A DNA stretch of 58,754 nt from Anderseniella sp. (lineage in GTDB: Bacteria; Pseudomonadota; Alphaproteobacteria; Rhizobiales; Aestuariivirgaceae), in assembly GCA_030626025.1 (NCBI GenBank), contig DAOUPT010000016.1, positions 1 through 58,754 on the forward strand, written 5' to 3'. Numbering within the stretch: position 1 is the stretch's first letter; every line of letters begins with the position of its first letter. The position numbers and the translations under genes were made by a program. The notes under the pieces were generated by a model. The model made no database searches, was not told where the DNA came from, and saw nothing but the letters and a program-made list of their open reading frames with translations. Shown here one piece after another: positions 17,535 through 26,237 of the stretch.

Positions 17535-17672
17535 ATCAGGCTGAGATTTAATTTATACAGAATGCATGCGCAGTGTAAACATTTGTTCAGCAACATTACC
17601 TAACGAAAAGGTTGACCTCGTCGTTCTTTTCGTTGATTAATACGAAAAACCGGAATCAAAGAGAGTTTCCTG

Positions 17673-18551
17673 ATGTACTTTAAGGTCGCTAAATGCTTGG
17701 CTAACGCACTGGTCTTTGCCATTGTGGCATCATCAGTTAGTGTTCAAACGGCTATCGCTGGTAATTTGATTGTCGATGATTTTGAAGCCGATGAACTGAA
17801 TACCAAGAATTGGTCATTGGTCCATATGCCGGAGAAACGCCACTGGATTGACAAAAATTTAAGGCGTAGCGGAGAAAAATCTCTGGCCATCCGGGTCAAG
17901 GGCTATGACAAGGATGAGCGGTGCAATTGTCAGGTCAGCGAAATTCGTGAAGCCAATGACATCAGGCTGAAATTTGGCGATGAAGCCTGGTATGCCTATT
18001 CCTTTCGAATTCGCGGGCGTGGTGGCGATACCACGCACAATCGATGGCAGTTAGGTGGCTGGAAACAGGAAACTGATGGTAGCCCGTTTATTTCACAACG
18101 TTTCGACAATGGCGTTTTTCACATCACAATGGAAAGTGGAAACTCCCGAGTGTTGATTGCCACAGCGGTTGGTAAGGCTGACAGTTTTATTTCGGCAATG
18201 GCAAAAGGGTTGATGTCGCAATTTGGTTATCTGACGCAGAGAGAAAAGTATGACGGCAAGGACAACATAACACTCGCCTATGGAAAAAATCCTATTTTAC
18301 CCAACCCGCACAAGGGCTGGATTGATATGATGTACCACATCAAGGGCGGGTTGAATGGTGATGGGATTTTGGAAGTGTTTGCCAATGGCCGGTTTATCGC
18401 CCGGGCCACCGGCACGATCGGGGTAAAAGAATTTGACGGCCCGTCGCAATACTTCCGCTTCGGCCATAATCGCGCTGCGATGCCGGGAACGGCAACGCTG
18501 TATTTTGACCACTATCGGCGGGGGAATACGCGGGCTGACGTTGAGAAGTAA
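17673..18551 (+). CDS. Secreted concanavalin-A-fold protein, heparin-lyase/polysaccharide-lyase-like
   Basis: A 292-residue protein with a signal peptide (about residues 1-29, ending AIA-G). The mature part has the beta-rich pattern of the jelly-roll lyase group: NLIVDDFEADELNTKNWSLV, SLAIRVKGYDKDERC and EISEIREAND-like acidic strands. It continues with WYAYSFRIRGRGGDTTHNRW and GWIDMMYHIKGGLNGDGILE, then the closing YFRFGHNRAAMPGTATLYFD. Proteins of this kind are annotated as heparin lyase or polysaccharide lyase in many alphaproteobacteria. The substrate is unknown and may be a matrix glycan. It is preceded by a 9-bp inverted repeat at 17602-17634 without a T tail. It is convergent with the rhodanese gene. 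Confidence 0.7.
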   Translation: MYFKVAKCLANALVFAIVASSVSVQTAIAGNLIVDDFEADELNTKNWSLVHMPEKRHWIDKNLRRSGEKSLAIRVKGYDKDERCNCQVSEIREANDIRLKFGDEAWYAYSFRIRGRGGDTTHNRWQLGGWKQETDGSPFISQRFDNGVFHITMESGNSRVLIATAVGKADSFISAMAKGLMSQFGYLTQREKYDGKDNITLAYGKNPILPNPHKGWIDMMYHIKGGLNGDGILEVFANGRFIARATGTIGVKEFDGPSQYFRFGHNRAAMPGTATLYFDHYRRGNTRADVEK

Positions 18552-18572
18552 GCCCGCGTTCTGAGTTGGTTT

Positions 18573-19496
18573 TTATTGCAGGTTCAACTTGACTGTCATG
18601 GGGTGCTCTGGCGGCGACAACCGGGACCATTCGGCCATTGAACCATCATACATTTTTGAACTTTTGTTGCCGAGCAATTCAGAATCTACGAACCAACCTA
18701 GCGATGCCCAATGGCCGGTGTTGCAGAAAACGATCCGGTTTTTGTTGTTGGAGACTTTGCGGAAGCTGTAAAGTTTCTTCAGGGCATTTATGCTGCGAAA
18801 TGTTCCTCTGTCATTGATGGTGACCCAACGACCCGGAACGCTAGTAGCGCCGGGCAGGGTGCCAGTTCTGGTGATTGAGCCACTTTTGCTAATCCCCATA
18901 TATTGGTCAGTCGGGCGGCTATCCAGCAAGATTGCGCCGGATTTCAGACCACTTTCGACGTCATTTGCCGTGGCCAGAACAGTGGTATTGATGGTTGCTT
19001 TAAAGGTTTTGCCAACAGGTTTGACGGCTGTTTTTTCACGCGGGTTGGATTTGTTGGCGAGATAAGCATTTACACCGCCATTCAAAATCGAGACCTCATT
19101 GTGTCCTAGCACTTTAAAAGTCCAGTAGATACGCGTTGCGATACCGGTTTCAACGGCACTCACACCACCATGCATTAAAACAACGTGGGTTTTGTTGTTG
19201 ATTCCCAGTCGTCCGATCAGTTTCTCAAGATAATCGGTCGGGGGCAACATGCCTTTGACTTCACCTTTTTTCATCCGCCATTTGTCTTTGCCATAGCTGG
19301 AATGAACCGCGCCGGGTACATGGCCCTTTAGATAAGCTGCCTTGGAACGCAGATCAAGGAAGACCTTGCCAGACGTACCGGCATTGGCCTTTACCCATGC
19401 AACGTCAACCAGTGGTGAGCTTGCATGGCTCACGGTGGTGAATAACATTATGGATGTCAACAAGGAAACCCACGCAAATATAGCCTTAAATCGCAT
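18573..19496 (-). CDS. Exported two-domain sulfurtransferase (rhodanese)
   Basis: A 307-residue protein with an N-terminal signal peptide (about 1-25, ending SHA-S), so it should act in the periplasm. Two rhodanese domains follow. The first, inactive, has DLRSKAAYLKGHVPGAVHSS. The second has LLDSRPTDQYMG, GTLPGATSVPGRW and the active loop FCNTGHWAS with catalytic Cys near residue 257. The C-terminal YDGSMAEWSRLSPPEHPM matches the WSxxPxxP end seen in this group. Catalytic loops of thiosulfate sulfurtransferases are normally CRxGxxAS/T; here it is CNTGHWAS, which is common in the exported branch. The physiological sulfur donor is unknown. Confidence 0.87.
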   Translation of the reverse strand: MRFKAIFAWVSLLTSIMLFTTVSHASSPLVDVAWVKANAGTSGKVFLDLRSKAAYLKGHVPGAVHSSYGKDKWRMKKGEVKGMLPPTDYLEKLIGRLGINNKTHVVLMHGGVSAVETGIATRIYWTFKVLGHNEVSILNGGVNAYLANKSNPREKTAVKPVGKTFKATINTTVLATANDVESGLKSGAILLDSRPTDQYMGISKSGSITRTGTLPGATSVPGRWVTINDRGTFRSINALKKLYSFRKVSNNKNRIVFCNTGHWASLGWFVDSELLGNKSSKMYDGSMAEWSRLSPPEHPMTVKLNLQ

Positions 19497-19591
19497 AACA
19501 ATCCCCCAGTATTTTTTATTGTGAGGACCACACCATAGGTTAAAAATTTATGAGATGCGAGCAGACGGGCAACACGTTGTGGTGAGCACCG

Positions 19592-21298
19592 TCATGGAAT
19601 GAAAACTGACTTGGCTTTTTTTAGCTGCGTAAGTGTTTCTTTGTAACCAATATCTATGGTTTCTTCAAAGCACTTCCATTGCCGGATTTCGATGCCGCCA
19701 AGAGGAGGCTCTACGATTAAATCAGCACGGCCGGCCTGTTTTCGACTTGTGGCTTCACCATTGACGGTCCCTGAACGCATTAAAATTGCAATGATCGGCG
19801 GGGACATGGCTTTGCGATACCATGGACGACTATTTTCTCTGGCCAGCCATTCAGTATCCATCATTTGCTCGCGGGCCACATCGATTGCGATAACCGGGCC
19901 GCGATGAAGGCCGCGCATAACGTCAACGGGCATATTATCCAGGACACCGCCATCAACCAAAATACCGTGTTTTGTTGGAACCGGTGGCAAAATACCGGGT
20001 AGGGCGATGCTCGCTCTTAGCGCTTTCCAGAGTTTGTCGGTCTTGTGAATGTGTACCAGCCCATTGGTCAGATTTGAAGACGCGCAGAAAAACGGTGTCC
20101 ATAGATCAGCGATATTTGCTTCGCCAAAATTCTCAAACAACAATCGTTCTACTTTATGACCGCGAACCAGTGACATGAGGGGCAGGGTGTAATCTGACAA
20201 GGGGTTGGATTTTACAAATGAATGTCGAACCCGCTTCTTTATTGTGTCACAACTCCAACCATAAGCATGGCAGGCGGCAATGATTGCCCCCATGCTGGTG
20301 CCGCCGATGAAGTCGATTGTCAAACCCATCTCTTCAATGGCCTGCAATGCGCCAATGTGGGCATAGGCACGAGCGCCACCGCCAGAAAATACCACGCCGA
20401 TACCGCGGCCAGTCAGTATTCGGCTCAGATGTTTCCAATCTGCTTTTTGATTGCGGATATGAAAGTGGCGGTTAACCGGGATGGTATCAAGCCATCTGGT
20501 TGTTTTCTTCGGTAGCGTTATGCCATCAGGCTGCAACAAGATAAGATCGACCAACTGGTGTACGGCGCGCTGACGTAAAATTTCAATAGACAACTGGCTA
20601 TGAGGGGTTTCATTGGCGTTTGCAAAGATCAAAATCCGGTCAGCCTGACGGGCACATTTTGCGTTCCATGCAACTTCGCCCGATTTACCCAGAAACAAAA
20701 CCAGGTCACATTGCGCTTCCAGTTTGTGAAGTTTGTCAAGGCTGTGCATGCCGTCATCGATAGAAATTGTGACAAATTCAATCCCGTCGGCACGCAGCGC
20801 GCTTGTCAGTTGGTCGTGAACAAGGGCAATGTTTGAGTTTTGAGTGGCCGGAAGAAGGGCAATGGTTTTGGGCTCAAGTTTGCCTTGGCTCTGGTTTGCC
20901 ACCTGTTGCAGACGGTGAACGAGCAGCCGATTTAACTCATTCATGATTACCGGTTTTGATTGTACCAGCCGGTCAAATTCCACTCTTGTCAGTTTGACGA
21001 GTTCGCAATCACGGATAGCCGTGACAGTGGCCGAGCGTGGTTCACCTGAAATAACCGCCATTTCTCCGACGGTTTCGCCCGGCTTTATGACAGCTGAAAG
21101 TTGCGGATATCCGGTCGGGCCGGGAAAATAAACCCCCAATGAGCCTGATATTACAACGAAAATGGCATCGCCAGCGTCCCCGGCTTCAAACAGATGCTCC
21201 CCGCCACGAATTTTTACCCGCTCAGTTGCGTTGAGAATTGTGGCGCGAACCTGCGGGGCGAGGGATCTAAAAATGTCATGTTTGTTCGATTTTGCCAT
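19592..21298 (-). CDS. Cyclic-nucleotide-binding patatin-like phospholipase (NTE family)
   Basis: A 568-residue fusion. Residues about 10-125 form a cyclic-nucleotide-binding-type domain (VRIRGGEHLFEAGDAGDAIF, GSLGVYFPG, KPGETVGEMAVISGEPRSAT). The middle, about 140-280, is a Rossmann-like region typical of bacterial NTE proteins. The patatin domain begins near 303 with the oxyanion loop GGGARAYAHIGAL, has nucleophile motif GGTSMGA near 331, and the catalytic Asp in DGGVLDN near 447. Together these predict a serine lysophospholipase or esterase, perhaps regulated by a nucleotide. No transmembrane segment is obvious. It is divergent from the MCC-beta-type gene and convergent with none of its plus-strand neighbours. 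Confidence 0.92.
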   Translation of the reverse strand: MAKSNKHDIFRSLAPQVRATILNATERVKIRGGEHLFEAGDAGDAIFVVISGSLGVYFPGPTGYPQLSAVIKPGETVGEMAVISGEPRSATVTAIRDCELVKLTRVEFDRLVQSKPVIMNELNRLLVHRLQQVANQSQGKLEPKTIALLPATQNSNIALVHDQLTSALRADGIEFVTISIDDGMHSLDKLHKLEAQCDLVLFLGKSGEVAWNAKCARQADRILIFANANETPHSQLSIEILRQRAVHQLVDLILLQPDGITLPKKTTRWLDTIPVNRHFHIRNQKADWKHLSRILTGRGIGVVFSGGGARAYAHIGALQAIEEMGLTIDFIGGTSMGAIIAACHAYGWSCDTIKKRVRHSFVKSNPLSDYTLPLMSLVRGHKVERLLFENFGEANIADLWTPFFCASSNLTNGLVHIHKTDKLWKALRASIALPGILPPVPTKHGILVDGGVLDNMPVDVMRGLHRGPVIAIDVAREQMMDTEWLARENSRPWYRKAMSPPIIAILMRSGTVNGEATSRKQAGRADLIVEPPLGGIEIRQWKCFEETIDIGYKETLTQLKKAKSVFIP

Positions 21299-21389
21299 GT
21301 AAAAGAAACTTCTTCCAATCAGTATCGCTATTTAGCATAAAGATATCATCGTTTTGATTCAATTAGGCAATGTAAGGCAGGAAAAAAAC

Positions 21390-22997
21390 ATGGGTGTTTT
21401 AAGTTCGAGGATCAAACAGTCATCACCGGAGTTTCAGACCAATGCAGCAGCAATGCAACGCCTTGTGGATGAACTCAATGATAAACGGGCAAAAACCGCT
21501 CAGGGTGGGTCTGAAAAGTCCCGCAAACGTCATATGGATCGTGGAAAACTTCTACCCCGCCAACGGGTAAACCAGTTGCTTGATGCTGGAACAGCCTTTC
21601 TGGAACTTGGCGGATTGGCGGCAAATGACATGTATGGTGGTGATATCAATGCTGCCGGGGTGATAACCGGTATCGGTCAGGTTTCTGGCCGCCAATGCAT
21701 GATTGTTTGCAATGATGCCACGATCAAGGGGGGCACTTACTACCCAATGACGGTAAAAAAGCATTTGCGCGCCCAGGAAATCGCCCTCGAAAACCATTTG
21801 CCTTGTATTTATCTGGTTGATTCGGGTGGTGCAAACCTGCCCAATCAAACCGATGTGTTCCCGGATAAAAACCATTTTGGCCGGATATTTTTTAATCAGG
21901 CCAATATGTCAGCCAAAGGGATTGCCCAGATCGCCTGTGTGATGGGGTCTTGCACCGCTGGCGGTGCCTACGTCCCGGCAATGAGTGATGAGGCGGTCAT
22001 TGTGCGTCAACAGGGAACAATTTTTCTGGCCGGACCTCCACTGGTCAAAGCGGCAACTGGTGAAATCGTTTCGGCTGAAGATTTGGGCGGAGCAGATGTT
22101 CATACCCGAATATCAGGGGTGGCTGATCATTATGCCCACGATGATGCCCACGCGTTGGAAATTGTCAGGGAAATCATTTCCAATCTTGGAGCCCAGCACC
22201 GGGCCGATACTATTGTTAAAGAGGTGGAGGAACCGAAGTTTTCAATCGGAGATTTAAATGGTGCGGTGCCAATAGCACTGTCAAAACCCTATGATGTCCA
22301 TGAAGTGATTGCGCGCTTGGTTGACGGGTCAAGATTTGACGAGTTCAAGAAAAACTATGGCGAAACACTGGTGACCGGTTTTGCTCATATTTGGGGCGTT
22401 CCTGTGGGGATTTTAGCCAATAATGGCATATTGTATTCTGAGTCTGCCCAGAAAGGTGCGCATTTTATCGAGCTGTGTTGCAAACGAAAAATTCCTCTGT
22501 TATTTTTACAAAATATCTCAGGGTTTATGGTTGGCAGCAAATATGAATCTGGCGGTATTGCCAAGGATGGCGCCAAGCTTGTCAATGCTGTAGCCTGCGC
22601 CAAGGTACCGAAAATCACTGTTATCATCGGCGGATCGTTCGGGGCGGGAAACTATGGTATGTGCGGGCGTGCTTACGGCCCGCGTTTTCTGTTTACCTGG
22701 CCGAACAGCAGAACTTCGGTGATGGGGGGCGAGCAAGCTGCATCTGTTTTGGCAACCGTCAAGCGCGACAATATTGAGGCAGCCGGTAAAAGCTGGTCGC
22801 AGGTTGAAGAAGAAGAGTTTAAGCAGCCCATTCGCGAACAGTATGAAGAAGAAGGAAACCCATTTTATGCAACCGCACGCTTGTGGGATGATGGCATCAT
22901 TTCCCCGGTAGAGACCCGGGATGTTTTGGGGTTGGCATTTTCTGTGACTCTCAATGCTCCAATTGAAAAAACCGAGTTTGGCGTGTTTCGAATGTGA
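21390..22997 (+). CDS. mccB: Acyl-CoA carboxylase beta chain, methylcrotonyl-CoA carboxylase type
   Basis: A 535-residue carboxyltransferase subunit, the usual MCC-beta length, that moves CO2 from carboxybiotin to 3-methylcrotonyl-CoA in leucine breakdown. Seen are [78 protein letters not shown] and [20 protein letters not shown]. The two GG-containing oxyanion loops are intact. The ATG at 21390 has AGGCAGGAA upstream and gives the family N-terminus; the open frame 12 codons further up is ignored. No biotin-carrying alpha chain, isovaleryl-CoA dehydrogenase or hydroxymethylglutaryl-CoA lyase is next to it, which is unusual. A geranyl-CoA carboxylase role is possible but less likely. Confidence 0.9.
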   Translation: MGVLSSRIKQSSPEFQTNAAAMQRLVDELNDKRAKTAQGGSEKSRKRHMDRGKLLPRQRVNQLLDAGTAFLELGGLAANDMYGGDINAAGVITGIGQVSGRQCMIVCNDATIKGGTYYPMTVKKHLRAQEIALENHLPCIYLVDSGGANLPNQTDVFPDKNHFGRIFFNQANMSAKGIAQIACVMGSCTAGGAYVPAMSDEAVIVRQQGTIFLAGPPLVKAATGEIVSAEDLGGADVHTRISGVADHYAHDDAHALEIVREIISNLGAQHRADTIVKEVEEPKFSIGDLNGAVPIALSKPYDVHEVIARLVDGSRFDEFKKNYGETLVTGFAHIWGVPVGILANNGILYSESAQKGAHFIELCCKRKIPLLFLQNISGFMVGSKYESGGIAKDGAKLVNAVACAKVPKITVIIGGSFGAGNYGMCGRAYGPRFLFTWPNSRTSVMGGEQAASVLATVKRDNIEAAGKSWSQVEEEEFKQPIREQYEEEGNPFYATARLWDDGIISPVETRDVLGLAFSVTLNAPIEKTEFGVFRM

Positions 22998-23047
22998 CAA
23001 TCTAAAACATATATTAAATATGCTATGTTTCCTTGGTGCTAAGCAGC

Positions 23048-23152
23048 TAGAGCATTTCGGGTTCAGAATGGACCCGAAATGCCAGTCTAAGTAATTGACA
23101 TTGTTGCGTTTCTGGTTGAGTTTGTGATTCAAAATCAACCAGAAACGCTCTA
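23048..23152. repeat. Composite palindromic element with two hairpins and TAGAGC/GCTCTA ends
   Basis: The ends TAGAGC and GCTCTA are inverted copies of each other. Inside are two perfect hairpins. Hairpin one pairs 23052-23062 with 23072-23082 (GCATTTCGGGT arm, 9-base loop). Hairpin two pairs 23106-23119 with 23135-23148 (GCGTTTCTGGTTGA arm, 15-base loop). Arms starting GCATTTC or GCGTTTC share sequence, so the two hairpins may be diverged copies of one unit. The GAGCGTTTCTGGTTGATT-type sequence is familiar to me as a repeated intergenic element in Rhizobiales. There is no T tail, so it is not a normal terminator. It lies 50 bases after mccB and 17 before mrr. Confidence 0.8.
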
Positions 23153-23168
23153 GGGGGAAGGGGTGGCC

Positions 23169-24080
23169 ATGGAAGAGGAAAAAACTGATTATCGTCAATT
23201 GTTTGTACCGGCGCTGGAGCTTTTGAAGAGTACTGATAGTTACGTTTACATCGATGAAATCGGCGAAGCATTGTTTGACTCACTTGAGTTCCCTGGAGAG
23301 GAACTGCAACAATTGTTGCCGAGCGGGCGACAGACTGTTTTTGAAAACCAGCTTCAATGGGTGTTGAGCTATCTTGAACAGGATCGCCTGATTGAAACTG
23401 ACGGCGCAAATGCTTACCGCATTACCAGTGCCGGCAAACGATATTACTTTACCAATACGATGGAGGCTGATTTACCCGCGGTTAATGAGGTGCTGTATTT
23501 TCAAAAAGCGGTTTCATCAGTTGGGGAAGGTATGGCGGAAGAAACAAATGAGCCAATAGGTACAACGCGGGAAGAAATAATTTCACGCGAATTCGAAGCG
23601 GTATATCAGAGTCTGAAAAGTGACGTGATCAGTCGTGTTCACGAACAAAGTCCGGCGTTTTTCGAAAATTTGATAATCGAGCTGTTGTTATCCATGGGAT
23701 ATGGCGATCGTCGCCGTGATCTCACCGCTCATCTCGGACGTACGGGAGATGGTGGTATTGATGGCGCGATTAAGCAGGATCAATTGGGTCTGGATGTGGT
23801 TTATGTGCAAGCAAAGCGCTACCGGCCTGGTTTGGCGGTGCCGGTTTCGGCGGTACGGGATTTTGCTGGAGCGCTGGAAGCCCATAAAGCCAATAAGGGA
23901 TTGTTCGTTACAACCTCCCATTTCACAAAATCGGGATACGCATTCATCACTGCTGTATCGAGCCGTATTGTTTTGATTGATGGCGAACGCCTCGCCAGTC
24001 TCTTGATCCGTAATAACATTGGAGTCAAAATTCACGAAACTTACGAAATCAAGCGAATAGACGAAGATTACTTTCAATAA
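23169..24080 (+). CDS. Mrr-type restriction endonuclease
   Basis: A 303-residue protein with the Mrr layout. An N-terminal winged-helix domain (about 1-100) includes ITSAGKRYYFTNTME. The C-terminal PD-(D/E)XK nuclease domain has FFENLIIELLLSMGYG, RTGDGGIDGAI with the acidic active-site residue, and VVYVQAKRY with the QxK motif in place of ExK. The tail GLFVTTSHFTKSGYAF and IVLIDGERLASLLI is conserved in Mrr proteins. Mrr family nucleases cut methylated foreign DNA. The ATG at 23169 has an AAGG site at suitable spacing; a GTG six bases earlier does not. No methylase or specificity gene is nearby, as expected for a type IV enzyme. Confidence 0.9.
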   Translation: MEEEKTDYRQLFVPALELLKSTDSYVYIDEIGEALFDSLEFPGEELQQLLPSGRQTVFENQLQWVLSYLEQDRLIETDGANAYRITSAGKRYYFTNTMEADLPAVNEVLYFQKAVSSVGEGMAEETNEPIGTTREEIISREFEAVYQSLKSDVISRVHEQSPAFFENLIIELLLSMGYGDRRRDLTAHLGRTGDGGIDGAIKQDQLGLDVVYVQAKRYRPGLAVPVSAVRDFAGALEAHKANKGLFVTTSHFTKSGYAFITAVSSRIVLIDGERLASLLIRNNIGVKIHETYEIKRIDEDYFQ

Positions 24081-24099
24081 TTCTTGATTATTTCGCCAT

Positions 24100-24114
24100 G
24101 TTCTTCTATTGTTC
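24100..24114. promoter_or_regulatory. Alphaproteobacterial LexA (SOS) box upstream of ssb
   Basis: The sequence GTTC-TTCTATT-GTTC is an exact match to the direct-repeat LexA site GTTC-N7-GTTC used in alphaproteobacteria. It lies 110 bases before the ssb ATG, 19 bases after the end of mrr, in an otherwise uninteresting spacer. Confidence 0.7.
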
Positions 24115-24223
24115 TTTTTGAATTGTGGACAAGCCAAGTGAAACGCTGGCAAGCGCTTCGTTGATACTTTAGGTTTGCCCTAATAATTTTCAGCAGCGCA
24201 AAATGCGGCAAAGGAGTTTTCAA

Positions 24224-24745
24224 ATGGCAGGTTCGGTCAACAAAGTTATTCTGGTGGGAAATCTGGGTTCGGATCCTGAAATCCGCCACACTCAGGACGG
24301 TCGTCCGATCGCCACATTCAGTGTTGCCACATCAGACAGCTGGCGCGATAAAAACACCGGTGAGAGGCGTGAAAAAACCGAATGGCACCGGGTTGTGATT
24401 TTTAACGAAGGCTTGTGCAAAGTTGTTGAGCAATATGTTAAAAAAGGTTCGAAGGTATATCTTGAGGGTGCGCTGCAAACCCGGAAATGGACCGACCAGT
24501 CTGGTGTTGAAAAATACACCACTGAAGTGGTGCTTCAGGGCTTTAACAGTACGCTGACGATGCTTGATAGCCGAAATTCGGGTGCCGGTGCAGGCTATGG
24601 CGGAGGTGACAACTTTGGTCAATCCAGCCCTATGGATTCTCCCGGTGGTTCGGGCAGTGGTTCGGGCAGTGGCTCTGGTAGTGGTTCAGGTGGTGGACAA
24701 CCGCAAAACTTTACCCGTGATCTGGATGACGAAGTACCGTTTTAG
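24224..24745 (+). CDS. ssb: Single-stranded DNA-binding protein
   Basis: A 173-residue SSB. The OB fold occupies residues 1-112, with [33 protein letters not shown] and [11 protein letters not shown] flexible Gly/Ser linker follows, including an eight-fold Ser-Gly run encoded by a tandem 6/12-base DNA repeat at about 24648-24692. The acidic tip is DLDDEVPF, the docking peptide for repair and replication partners. The ATG at 24224 has AAGGAG upstream; the longer open frame (start 24203) is not needed. Regulation by LexA is likely because of the GTTC-N7-GTTC site. It is convergent with panC with only nine bases between stops. Confidence 0.97.
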   Translation: MAGSVNKVILVGNLGSDPEIRHTQDGRPIATFSVATSDSWRDKNTGERREKTEWHRVVIFNEGLCKVVEQYVKKGSKVYLEGALQTRKWTDQSGVEKYTTEVVLQGFNSTLTMLDSRNSGAGAGYGGGDNFGQSSPMDSPGGSGSGSGSGSGSGSGGGQPQNFTRDLDDEVPF

Positions 24746-24754
24746 GCCGATGCT

Positions 24755-25603
24755 CTAAACCGGTATGTTGTCCAACAGACGGGTCTTGCCCAGCCAGGCT
24801 GCGGTTAGCAGGCGAATTGGATCGCTTTTTGCCTTAATCGGAGCCAGAGTGTTGGCGTGGCGAGCCTCAAAGTAATCAGGTTTGAAACCGGCAGCAGATA
24901 AGGCCTTTTCGGCTTTTATTGTGGCTTGCTCTATTGCCATCCCGCTCCTTATGTCAGATGCTGCAGCGTGCAGCGTCTGGTTCATGATTGGGGCAATTTT
25001 TTGCTCCTTGTCGTTCAAATAAGCGTTGCGGGATGACAATGCCAAACCGCTATCGCCGCGAACTGTTTCAACCGGAATTACTGTTGTCGGGATGTTGAGG
25101 TCGCGGGCCATTTGGGTGACCACCATTAATTGCTGATAGTCTTTTTCGCCAAACATTGCGTAGTCGCAATTGGCCATATTAAACAGCTTGGCCACGACGG
25201 TTGTCACGCCGCCGAAAAAGTCAGGCCGGAAACGGTCTTCCAATCCGGCCTGTGCCGGGCCTTCAAGGAGAACTTTGGTGGAAAACCCGTTGGGGTAAAT
25301 CTCTTCACCTTCCGGCACGAACACCAGATGCGCCCCGGCGTTTTCCAACAAATCCAGATCGCCCTGAATGTCGCGTGGATAAGTGGCAAGGTCTTCGTTG
25401 GGGGCGAATTGTTTTGGGTTGATAAAGATAGTGACGATAACCCGGTCAGCCAGTCGGACGCCTTTGCGGACCAATTCCAGATGCCCCTCATGCAGGGCAC
25501 CCATGGTGGGGACCAGCGCGGTTCGAAGGCCTTGCATTTTCCAGGCATTGACCTGAAAGCGCAATGCTTCGATGGTGGAAACTGTATGGAGTTTCAAAGG
25601 CAT
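24755..25603 (-). CDS. panC: Pantothenate synthetase PanC
   Basis: A 282-residue enzyme that joins pantoate and beta-alanine with ATP in the coenzyme A pathway. Diagnostic motifs are VPTMGALHEGHLELVRKG with the HxGH-type nucleotide site, FINPKQFAPNEDLATYPR, FGGVTTVVAKLFNMANCDYA with FGEKDYQQL, and GLALSSRNAYL with the KMSKS-like SSRN. Length is normal. The usual partner panB is not adjacent; the next gene upstream is an Lrp-type regulator. It is the last gene before the convergent ssb. Confidence 0.96.
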   Translation of the reverse strand: MPLKLHTVSTIEALRFQVNAWKMQGLRTALVPTMGALHEGHLELVRKGVRLADRVIVTIFINPKQFAPNEDLATYPRDIQGDLDLLENAGAHLVFVPEGEEIYPNGFSTKVLLEGPAQAGLEDRFRPDFFGGVTTVVAKLFNMANCDYAMFGEKDYQQLMVVTQMARDLNIPTTVIPVETVRGDSGLALSSRNAYLNDKEQKIAPIMNQTLHAAASDIRSGMAIEQATIKAEKALSAAGFKPDYFEARHANTLAPIKAKSDPIRLLTAAWLGKTRLLDNIPV

Positions 25604-25625
25604 TTTTGTTTTATTCCGTGCCGAT

Positions 25626-26108
25626 CTAGTTCAAATCAAGCTCTGTGGTTTCCTTTACCTGCTCCATGACAAAATAGGAATGGGTATTTTCTATTTCCGG
25701 CAGGCGTGAAAGCACTCTGGCGAGAAAATAACGAAAGGCCTCCATATCTTTCACCCGTACCTTTAAAAGATAATCAAAACCACCGCCAACCATGTGACAT
25801 TCCTGGATTTGCGGGATGTTGAGAACGGCGCGGTTAAAGGATGTCAGGGTTTTTTCATCGGTTGCCGATAATCGCACTTGCAGGAAGGCCAGCAGGTCGT
25901 TGTTGAGCAATGATGGGGCCAGACGGGCGAAATAGCCATCGATAAATCCGTGTTTTTCCAGTCGACGCAGTCGGCTTGTACATGGTGTGGGGGACAGGTT
26001 GATGCGCTTGGCCAGGTCGGCAATGGTGAGGCGACCATCGGCTTGAAGTGCCTTGAGAAGGGCAAAGTCGTATGAATCCAGTTTCTCTATGTTTATAGGT
26101 GTATTCAC
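25626..26108 (-). CDS. putR: Lrp/AsnC-family regulator, probable PutR
   Basis: A 160-residue Lrp-type protein. An N-terminal helix-turn-helix (LQADGRLTIADLAKRINLS, then TPCTSRLRRLEKHGFIDGY) is followed by a RAM ligand domain with IQECHMVGGGFDYLLKVRV. It is divergently transcribed from putA over a spacer of 129 bases. That is the standard arrangement of PutR, the proline-responsive activator of putA in alphaproteobacteria, and the basis for the name. The start is a GTG. Binding sites should lie in the AT-rich spacer between the two genes, but I could not pick a convincing site by eye. Confidence 0.87.
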   Translation of the reverse strand: MNTPINIEKLDSYDFALLKALQADGRLTIADLAKRINLSPTPCTSRLRRLEKHGFIDGYFARLAPSLLNNDLLAFLQVRLSATDEKTLTSFNRAVLNIPQIQECHMVGGGFDYLLKVRVKDMEAFRYFLARVLSRLPEIENTHSYFVMEQVKETTELDLN

Positions 26109-26237
26109 TTAATATCCCATGTTTATGGCGTAAGTTGCATAATTTCACCTACACTAATATAAATATTTGGGGAAAACAACCAAAGCGTTTCTGTAAGAAT
26201 AGGTTTTTTTAGTGTTCATTCAGTCAGGGTTCCGAAA

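Noticed and set aside
17602-17634. AACGAAAAG/CTTTTCGTT inverted repeat as a terminator of the CaiB/BaiF gene
   Set aside because: The stem is only nine AT-rich pairs with a 15-base loop and no T run follows; it could be an operator but nothing supports that.
22998-23047. Terminator search between mccB and the palindromic element
   Set aside because: No stem followed by T residues is visible; the downstream hairpins lack T tails.
24648-24692. Tandem repeat in ssb as a possible CRISPR or phase-variation tract
   Set aside because: The repeat units are 6/12 bases and code in frame for a Ser-Gly linker; there are no spacers, and the unit length is a multiple of three.
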